From Alligator mississippiensis (Eukaryota; Chordata; Crocodylia; Alligatoridae): 64,000 nucleotides of DNA. Each line of letters opens with the position of its first letter. Within the stretch, counting starts at the first letter, position 1. The stretch covers positions 38,485,892 through 38,549,891 of the forward strand of contig NC_081835.1 of the NCBI RefSeq assembly GCF_030867095.1, in the 5' to 3' direction. A program made the translations under genes and the position numbers. The notes below the pieces were generated by a model. The model was not told the origin of the DNA. It searched no databases and saw only the letters and a list, made by a program, of their open reading frames with translations. Shown one piece after another: positions 56,909 through 64,000 of this stretch.

Positions 56909-57002
56909 CTCTAGAGCTTCCCACTGAAGAAGTGAATTGGTAGAAACCTAATTTGTATGATTTATGAAACCAGTAGTTACCCACAGAGATTTAGCTACTT
57001 AC

Positions 57003-57095
57003 CTTGATATTTCTGAACTGTGATAAAATAGAGTCCGATGTTCCAAGAGCAGGAATCAATATAAATACAATGCAAAACAAGAAATGGTTTGCCAT
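57003..57095 (-). CDS. ITIH3: ITIH coding exon 1 (signal peptide)
   Basis: Minus strand, 31 codons from the ATG at 57095 to the donor GTAAGT, phase 0. MANH is followed by a hydrophobic core FLFCIVFILIPALG, a clear secretory signal peptide, and then the start of the propeptide (SQFRNIK). The next in-frame coding base is in the microexon 37 kb downstream. Length and layout (signal, short propeptide, KR site, VIT) fit ITIH heavy chains, which are liver-secreted plasma proteins. The 5' UTR is not delimited; an upstream non-coding exon cannot be excluded. Confidence 0.87.
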
Positions 57096-57129
57096 TTTGG
57101 AAAAATTAACAGTTCTCTCATGAAGGGTA

Positions 57130-57180
57130 TGTGCTATTAAATAACATCATGTTTACAGAGTGTTAATAAATAAACCAAAG
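57130..57180 (-). promoter_or_regulatory. Candidate liver-type promoter motifs upstream of ITIH
   Basis: Within about 85 bp upstream of the start codon are a FOXA-type TGTTTAC (57150-57156), an HNF1-like GTTAATAAATAAAC (57162-57175) and a TATA-like TTATTTAATAGC on the minus strand (57144-57133). HNF1 and FOXA factors drive many hepatocyte genes. Such motifs occur by chance in AT-rich DNA, so this is a suggestion only. Confidence 0.3.
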
Positions 57181-57685
57181 TTAAAAGAGGGGTTAAAAAT
57201 CAGGCAAACAGGGAGAAGGCAAATACTGAACTTTCAACTTATAACAACACAAGAAGAAAACTGCATATAAATGAAATATTTCTACTAATACGTTCCTTTG
57301 CCCATGTAACCTTACCTGAAAACACAAAGACAACTATCATACTCATACAGATAATTTACAGATGATGGTCTACCTCTCTGCTTCACACCTGCTGCTTTCT
57401 GTCCAAACTAAGGATATATCTACATAGGAAAACACAGTATTGTACAAAGGTACCCAAGTTAGCTCTAAACAAATTAGGTCAGGTCTCGAAAGGAATACCC
57501 CACCCTAGCTGATAAGGAACCCCAGCCACGTTAATATTCCTGCTTCTCAGAAGAGCTAATTAGCTCAAAGAACCATACAAACACAGTCATCCCTCTTCCA
57601 GTACCCAAATTAGCTTATTAACCTAGCTTTAGTATCACTGCATGGTGCAGTATTGTGCCACATACACATATAGGAAAATCTTGCC
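57181..57685. other. Intergenic, ITIH side
   Basis: No feature recognised apart from AT-rich sequence. Confidence 0.4.
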
Positions 57686-58586
57686 TAGAGGTGCACTTGA
57701 TACATCCGTCCAATATCAGATCATTATCGATATAAAGAAAATTGGCTGTCTCAGAAATTGGCCCAATGCGGCCAATAAATGCCCATTCATGTACACAGCC
57801 ACAGTGCACCACGCAGGTAGCGAGGAGCACAGCCCAGCAGCTTGGAGACCTGCATACAGCTGGTAAGTCTGGTATGGTGGACAAGGACAGGGTAGGGAAG
57901 GCGTGTGGGGGGCAAATCAATGTCCACCACGGTGAGGAAGGGAGAGGGGCTGGGGCAGGCGCTGCCCAGCCAGGGCAGGGTGCAGGACAGAGCCCTGGCT
58001 CATCCCGGGGGGCACGGAGAGGGCATTTGCCCCTTGGATCTCTACAGGGCAGCATGGGCAGGCTGCAGCTGTGTGCTGGAGCCAGAGCTGCACCAGGCTG
58101 TTCTTGGAGGGGGCTGGGCTCAGGGTGGGCAGCAACGGTGCTGGGAGAGAGCTATGGGGGGGAGGGGGCTGCGGCCACGCCAAATTTCACCCCCAACCCT
58201 CTTTCCAGCACCACCGCCGCCTGCCCCAAGCCCAGCCCCAATGAAGAGCCCAGTGTAGCCCAAGATTCAGCCAGGAGCTGCAGCCTACCAGTCCCGCGCA
58301 GATCCAGGGGCACATGCCCCCCAGCTGTACCCTCCTAGAGTACATGCAGCGGTTGGAGCCGCCCCCCTCCCCCCCGCAGCTCTATCCTGTGCCCCACCTC
58401 GTCCCACTCCCTCCCTCACTACAGGGGGCACTGATCTGCCCCACCACAGCCTTCCCTCCCCTTCCACCACAACTGACTTACTAGCTGGACACAGCTGTAT
58501 CAGAAAAAGGATTGATATTGGCCAAAATGCCTCCTTAAAAATCGGCTAATGGTATCAGCCCCCAAAATCTCCATCGTGCATCCCTA
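57686..58586. mobile_element. Non-autonomous hAT-like element, family A copy 2
   Basis: 901 bp, ends TAGAGGTGCACTTGATA (left) and TAGGGATGCACGATGGA (from the right), with an exact 8-bp duplication ATCTTGCC at 57678-57685 and 58587-58594. It lies between the two divergent host genes. Confidence 0.9.
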
Positions 58587-58594
58587 ATCTTGCC

Positions 58595-59339
58595 CTTTCT
58601 GACATCTGCCTGTAGAGGTCTAGTAGCTGTTAATTTAAATTTAGCATGGCTACAACAGACCTCTAAACCTTTCCTCCATGACTTCTCCACCAGTGCCTTT
58701 ATACATTACTGTGGCTCATTGGAACCATATTTTTCAGGTGCGCAACTTGAGTCTGACTCAGATCTTTATTTTAGTCCTCGCATTCAGGCTATGTTTAGGT
58801 CTTGCAGACTTCTTTTCTGTACCACATAAATATTTTCTAATGGTTTAAGTCTCTGTGGCATGGCTTTTCCTATCCATGCACATATCCAAAACTCTGGTCC
58901 AGGTTTGCCTTGTGCAATCTTGCCCCAGGGTTAGATCCTCCCAGAAGGCCGCAGCTGATGTAAATTTTCCTTTTCACCTTTCTCCCCTCTTCCCTACTTA
59001 ATCAAATAGAAGTACTTGTGTTCTTTTCCAGGGCTTATCCACTCTATCCAGGAGCTAGACACTGACTCCTGCACCGGTCAACCCATGAAGCCAGTGACCC
59101 TCATCTATTAATTTCATTTTTTTTTAAAGGCACTGTCTCTCCGCTGGGCGGAGCTCCCTTTAGACATCTGCTAAACGACATCACAGCCCTACTTCAAAAT
59201 TGTCCTTGGTCTTGGTAAAACCCTTGGCAGCAGTTCAGCTGCTGACCTGCTAGAGCTAAGGTCAACCGTCCTGACCAAGTTCCTGTTTCCTCCCCTCTGG
59301 CTCTATCCTTCACCCCCCGGGACTGTCTTCTGCTCTGCT
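58595..59339. other. Intergenic, NEK4 side
   Basis: No gene. The phrase GGCTTATCCACTC...CTAGACACTGACTCCTGCACC at about 59033-59080 resembles 56261-56325 (both continue to 'caacccatgaag'), so a diverged duplicate pair of about 130 bp flanks ITIH exon 1. Confidence 0.5.
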
Positions 59340-59527
59340 TGGGCAGCCCGAGAGCCCAGCTCCTCACACCGCGCATGGGGATTGCAGTGGGCACGGATGC
59401 GGCTCTCCTCTTAGCACGGAGCCGGGAGTGAGCTCCTAGGAAGCAGCGACTAGGCCTAGACTGATGGGGACGCGATACCCGCAACTCGGGCAGGGCGCTC
59501 CACAGCGAACAGTGTCGGACACGGCCT

Positions 59528-59663
59528 AAAATGGCGGCCGAGACCGGGATGCCCGCACCCAAAATGGTGGCCCGGGCTTGCGGAACGGAGCGTTCAATAT
59601 GGCCCCTGCAACTGTAAAGACGGCATGAACGCAAGGCGCGCTGCCCGCGTCCAAGATGGCTGC
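59528..59663 (+). promoter_or_regulatory. Cluster of four YY1-like sites
   Basis: AAAATGGCGGC (59528), AAAATGGTGGC (59561), CAATATGGCC (59595) and AAGATGGCTGC (59653), all in the same orientation as NEK4. The first and last fit the YY1 consensus best. Same-strand YY1 sites just downstream of transcription starts are common in CpG-island genes. Confidence 0.6.
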
Positions 59664-59828
59664 TTCGGTGACGCGAGCTGCTCTGCGTGCTGCCGCCAGC
59701 GCTGTCTGTGGTGGGGGGAGGGCCATGCCGATCTCTATGGCAGCGGCCCTGGCTTTAGGGCGGCTGCCGGGTGCGTGAGTCCGGGTGGCTCTGGGCCGCC
59801 AGCACTGAGGGCTGGCGCGGGCGGGAGG

Positions 59829-59921
59829 ATGCCTCTGGCCGCCTACTGCTTCTTGCGCGTGGTGGGGAAGGGAAGCTACGGGGAGGTGAGCCTGGTGCAG
59901 CACCGCCAGGACGCCAAGCAG
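59829..59921 (+). CDS. NEK4: NEK4 coding exon 1 (kinase N-terminus)
   Basis: 31 codons from the ATG at 59829 (A at -3) to donor GTAACG, phase 0. The protein begins MPLAAYCFLRVVGKGSYGEV: the glycine-rich ATP-binding loop G-K-G-S-Y-G (residues 13-18) starts right after the N-terminus. Length and sequence agree with the first coding exon of NEK4, a NIMA-related Ser/Thr kinase linked to cilia and DNA-damage responses. The catalytic Lys would be in the next exon, right of the window. The divergent ITIH neighbour matches the mammalian locus. Confidence 0.92.
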
Positions 59922-60150
59922 GTAACGGGGGGTGCCGCGGGGCAGCCGCAGGTTCCCTCAGTCCCGAGGCCTCCGTCTCCTGGGGGCCGCGGGCAAACCA
60001 GCACGGAGAGGCCCTAACCTGCGGCATGCTGCGCTGCCCCCGTCCCCGGCTGGCCTGGCCCCGTGACATCGTGGCCGCTGCTGGGCCCAGGCGCCGTTCA
60101 CAACATCGCTGCGGGACAAAGCTGGCGGCGGGTGCGAGAGCGCGGGGCTA

Positions 60151-61176
60151 GACCCGTCTCTTTCTGGCCTGTTCTGATCTAGGAGCTTTTTGGGATCAGG
60201 ACAGGCAAGGTCCGGTGGGTCCCTGCTGAATGGTGAAGGGGGGTAGCCCTGATGGGAGCGTTTCCCACTTAGCTGTCCCTTAGGCTGCTGCGCAGGAAGG
60301 GTTAGGGATTCCCCCCCCCAGGTAACAGAAGAAAGCCCTGTCCTGCTGACGGATGACTTTTTAGCAGGAGCCTTGACTCCTTATCACAGTCCTTTTAACT
60401 TAGTTTGCATTATGCTTTAACTTTGCCTAGCTTTCCTAATCAGCATTGGGTAATGTGCCTTTGAACTCTTGTTCCCTTGAACCACTTTAGGCAGGGTACA
60501 TCTTTGCACATCCCTGCATGGCATATGAAAAGAAATGCTACCTTTCATTTATCTGTTTCCCATGCTGTTAATTTTATTTATGTATCTTTTGTATTTTGAA
60601 AGCGAGTGAAAGGACAGATCTGATAAGTGTTAAGATTTCTTTTTCAAATTGCTCTCCTAAGCCCCCTCAACATTACACGCATTTGAATGAAAATGCAGCA
60701 AATAAACACTGGGATGGTTGGGGGGGGGGAAGTAAGGTAGGTGTACTGAATAGGGTGAGAGGCAAGGATTCTTTTTAATATCTCTTATTGAACCAACTGT
60801 ATAGGTGGGAGACCTTTTGGGCAAGCTTTTGAGTACCAGGTGCTATTTCTCAGGTGACATAGGGACCTCAGGTTTAAAGTGATAATATAATCAAATTTGA
60901 CAAATTAGCCATTATAAGTAACTTCACTGCGATCTTATTAGGCTGCACATTTGAGCCTAGTGCCAGAGTGTAATTGATGTGTACACAAAACATGTTAGTT
61001 AATTCATCAACTGTTAAAGCATAATTGGTCCTCTCCAATCAAGGGCCCAAGTTGTGATCAAGGCCAACTACATAAGTGTCATATCCCTTGTAGGCTGCAA
61101 ATTGACATTGCATTTGAAGTGATCTTGATTGTTCTGTATTTTGACCTGGATAAAAACAGAACCATAAACATCGTAC
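60151..61176. other. NEK4 intron 1 with a Penelope-type tail
   Basis: No further NEK4 exon seen. At about 60770-60860 there is a short remnant with the hairpin CCAACT-gtat-AGGTGG, then GGGCAAGCTTTTGAG and CTCAGGTGA. It corresponds to the Penelope terminal repeat at 14945-15366. Confidence 0.5.
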
Positions 61177-61560
61177 AGAAGTAAAGCTGGAAGGGACCTC
61201 CGGAGGTCAGCCGGCCCAACCCCCCTGCCTAAGGCAAGATCATCCCTATCCAAGCCATCCTATAGAAATCTATAAACTAAACTTCTTGTAAAGATTGTTA
61301 ACAAGACCTAACACCTTAACTTGGCCCAGGTAAAGCAGGGGAACTACAACAGCTGATGTCCTGATTCTATAAAGTAGTTAATATGACCCTCAGGATCCCT
61401 TGCAGAGGGCCATGCCCCCTGCTACAGAGGAAGACAAAGCCCCCTGCAAACCAGTCTGACCGTGGGGTACATTTTCTTCCTGACCCCAAATACGGCGATT
61501 GATCTGACCCTGGGCGGAGGGGCAAGATGCCTTAGCCAGGAACCTCCAGCTTCAGTCCCA
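61177..61560 (-). mobile_element. CR1/L3-type LINE 3' fragment, uncertain
   Basis: Starts with AAGCTGGAAGGGACCTCCGG and GTCAGCCGGCCCAACCCCC, the CR1-style 3' UTR in minus orientation. The remainder is not translatable by eye. Confidence 0.55.
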
Positions 61561-61734
61561 TCAGGAGCATTGCCACATCCCAGTCAAAATCCCCAGCCTT
61601 GGTTGCAGCCAACAGCCAATGACTGAGGAAGGTTTAGCAACACCCTGACACATGTGGCAGAAAGGTAGGGAGGGGACAACCAGCAAAGCCCAAGAACATG
61701 GGGGATACTCATAATAAAACATAGGCACAATCAG

Positions 61735-62560
61735 TAGGGTTGCACCAATAAAGATTTTCTTGGCTGATACCAATAGCTAATGATTAACCAACCATATTGG
61801 CCAATGCCCCTCTGATAGCCAATATTTAGTAATAGTGCAAGGTATTTTAAGTTACTGACATAAATAAACTTTTTTCTTGTTTGTTTTGCATTTGTAACAC
61901 ACATGTGCCTCCTGCCTGCCCTAGCCCTTGATGAGGAAGGCAGCGACTGCCTTATTATCATGCATGTTGCCCCCTCACCCACAGCTCCTATCCACAGCCC
62001 CACTACCCATGCAGCCCATGCCGCCATCCTGGGCAGGGTGGACCTTGCGTGGACAGCAGTGTTGGGCACGTTTGGAGCCCCAGAACATGCTGCTGTCTCA
62101 GTACTGGTGGGCCCCACAACTGAGCTCCCACAGCTGACAGGGAGAAGCCACTTCTGCAAAGACTCCTGGTGCCCAACGGAGCAGAATATCCCTCGCACAG
62201 CACCTTACCCCACCTGCATGCAGCCCAACATTTTTGCCACAGCCCCGGCACTCAGGCCCCTGCTGCGCGAGTGGCGTTGCCGTAGCAGGAGCCAGTAATA
62301 GTCCCTTTGCTAAGCGCAGTGCCCTGTGACCGTTCCCCAGTGCCCCCTCCCCTTCCCACTGCTTGCTGGGACCTGTAGTCTGCTGCAGGCTTGGGCTGAC
62401 AATGAGGCGCAGGGGCTGGACTATGCTCACCAAGGTGCTCTGGACATATGGCCATAATTATTTGCTACAACAACCAAAAAAAGCCGATAGTCAATAACAT
62501 CATTTCTCCTTTTATTGGTACTGATTTGATAGCCATCCAATATAAATCGGTGCATCCCTA
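61735..62560. mobile_element. Non-autonomous hAT-like element, family A copy 3
   Basis: 826 bp, ends TAGGGTTGCACCAATA (left) and TAGGGATGCACCGATT (from the right), with family-typical subterminal words (TTGGCTGATACC, TATTGGCCAAT). The flanking 8-mers do not match, so the target duplication has decayed or the ends are slightly different. Confidence 0.82.
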
Positions 62561-62611
62561 ATGCCTATATCTTCCATAACCAGTGACTGTCAAACTTCTT
62601 GAACGTTCTTC

Positions 62612-63475
62612 ATCAAGTGATGAAGAGTCAATCTGTTCCACAGCTTCACTCTTCTAACAGTGAAGAAGTTTGCCCTTATAACCTACCTAAATCTACTTTG
62701 GTGCAACTTCAAGACAGTGGTCCGTATGCTCCTCTCTGCAGTGAAAAAAGGTGCTTTCCCTCTTCTTTATGGCAGCCCCTCAAGTATTTGAAGACTGCTA
62801 TCATGTCCCCTCTTAAGTGCCTTTTCTGCAAGCTGAACATGCTGAGCTCCTTCAGCCTCTCCTTGTACGAGTTGCTTTCTAAGCCCTTTATCAACTTTAT
62901 CCCTGCCTCTTGACTCTGTCTAACTTCTCCATGTCCTTTTTAAAATGCGGAGCCCAAAACTATACCCATTACTCTAGGTGAGACCTAAATCAGTGCCAAG
63001 TACAGAGGCAATATCATCTCCTGGGTCTTGCACCTAATGCTTTTATTAATGCATCCCAAAACTGCATTCACCTTTTGTGTGACTATCACATTGCAAATTC
63101 ATTTTGAGTCTGATCTAACGAGACTCCCAGATCTTTCTCTATAATGCTGCCATTCAGCCAGGTATAACCAATTTTATATTTGTATTTTTGATTATTCTTC
63201 CTGAATAATCACTTTGAATGGGTCTGCAAGAACTTCATCTTGTTAGCTGCAGCCCAGCTTTTCAATCTGTCAAGTTCCTTCTTAATTGCACTCCTGTCCT
63301 CCACCATTTTTGCAGTCCTTCCTAGTTTTGTGTCACTTGAAGACTTCCTCAAAAAGCTTTCTATGCCAGAATCCAAATCATGAACAAACACGTTGAACAG
63401 CACTGGGCTCTGGGCAGACCCCTGTGGGACTCCTCTCATAACTTCCTGCCATTCTGACAGGCCTAAATTTCTGTC
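62612..63475 (-). mobile_element. Old CR1 LINE, RT palm to thumb
   Basis: Minus strand: RT palm at 63439-63209 (MRGVPQGSAQSPVLFNVFVH, with SSDTKL where FADDTKL is usual) and thumb at 62894-62709 (YKERLKELSMFSLQKRHLRG). The 3' tail is not clear. Strongly diverged. Confidence 0.88.
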
Positions 63476-63479
63476 CAGA

Positions 63480-64000
63480 AAAATACCCTAACAAAATACT
63501 TCAAATGTGGAGAACTAGAAGAATTCTTCCGATGCCTGCGCCTCAAAGAATATTTCCATGACCAAACTGAACCCACTCCCAACAACAACTCATCCTCTGA
63601 CAACATTCAGGAAAGGATCAATGCCAAAAAGCCCCAAAAAAACCATCAGATTGGACACCTTGCAGTGGACGAAACCCTAACCTTGACCACTACATTGACT
63701 GCTTCAGGGAAAGAATGAACAATGAAATAAATCAGCAACACACGCCACCACAACAACCTCTCTCTACCAGAGGAAAAGGCCATAAAATCTTTAAGATCCA
63801 ACCACCAAATAGTAATCAAACCAGCAGATAGAGGAGGAGCCATAGTCATCCTAAACTGTGAGGATTACATAAAGGAAGCCAACAGACACAGGCTCTCTGA
63901 CACCACCTACTACAAAGAACTACAAGATCCTACTCCCCTTTTCACCAAAAAACTCAACAATACCATCAAATCATTTCCATCAAGACTACAGGAAAAACTA
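63480..64000 (+). mobile_element. Penelope-like element, start of RT region
   Basis: Plus-strand decayed coding sequence that runs off the right edge. LPEEKAIKSLRSNHQIVIKP is followed by ADRGGAIVILNCEDYIKEA and YYKELQDPTP, the conserved block that precedes the Penelope reverse transcriptase fingers (IVIKPADKGG motif). Upstream part at 63490-63750 contains stops. The catalytic YADD and GIY-YIG parts would lie beyond the window. Confidence 0.85.

Larger units (their letters stand above)
59340..60150 (+). promoter_or_regulatory. CpG-island promoter of NEK4
   Basis: Sharp rise in CpG density around the NEK4 start codon, in contrast with the CpG-poor surroundings. It contains several YY1-type ATGGC motifs at 59528-59663. 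No TATA box. Such islands usually drive widely expressed genes. Confidence 0.85.

Noticed and set aside
59526..59903. Antisense open frame across the NEK4 first exon
   Set aside because: CpG islands rarely contain stop codons; the translation is Ala/Arg/Pro-rich with no domain, and the sense strand encodes the kinase.
60151..64000. Search for NEK4 exon 2
   Set aside because: No frame with the expected catalytic Lys region (VIKKL-type) and splice acceptor found; the exon is probably right of the window.

Overview
The window is vertebrate nuclear DNA, most likely crocodilian; a turtle or another archosaur is possible. It is gene-poor and dominated by transposable elements. CR1 LINEs of several ages are interleaved with hAT, Harbinger and Tigger-like DNA transposons, a Ty3/Gypsy-type LTR element, Penelope-like elements and a solo LTR. 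The species call is an inference from the CR1 type and the repeat mix; no database search was possible.

Two host genes are present, head to head, and each is only partly in the window. On the minus strand the first five coding exons of an inter-alpha-trypsin inhibitor heavy chain gene (closest by eye to ITIH3) lie at 57003-57095, 19947-19967, 9440-9606, 6783-6887 and 5173-5335. All junctions are GT-AG, and the five exons join in one frame to 183 codons: signal peptide, short propeptide with a dibasic site, then most of the VIT domain. The remaining exons lie beyond the left edge. On the plus strand the first coding exon of the kinase gene NEK4 (59829-59921) sits in a CpG island at about 59340-60150, and the rest of it lies beyond the right edge. 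NEK4 next to an ITIH gene in divergent orientation matches the human 3p21.1 arrangement, which supports both calls.

ITIH intron 1 is about 37 kb and intron 2 about 10 kb, and most of that length is mobile DNA. From left to right: 1-5172 is intron 5 with two CR1 fragments. 5336-9439 holds two non-autonomous hAT-like elements with exact 8-bp target duplications and a GGTTAGG-rich minisatellite. 9607-19946 (intron 2) holds a nearly intact CR1, then a 5.5-kb hAT element with a decayed BED-finger transposase, itself hit by a Penelope-like element with inverted terminal repeats. 19968-57002 (intron 1) holds a reverse-strand CR1, a small MITE, a diverged tandem array, a Harbinger element with both of its genes, a 1.7-kb hAT element, an old CR1, a complete but decayed Gmr1-like Gypsy element, a Tigger-like MITE, a solo LTR, a palindromic MITE and GC-rich composite repeats. 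57096-59828 is the shared upstream region of the two host genes, with another hAT-like MITE. 59922-64000 is NEK4 intron 1 with a third MITE of the same family, an old CR1 and the start of a Penelope-like reverse transcriptase.

The most notable element is the Gypsy copy at 41013-46847. Its boundaries are exact (GTCAT duplication on both sides), its primer site fits tRNA-Gly, its gag has a SCAN-like region, and its integrase lies upstream of the reverse transcriptase, the unusual order known for Gmr1-type elements. The Penelope terminal repeats carry a hammerhead-ribozyme-like core.
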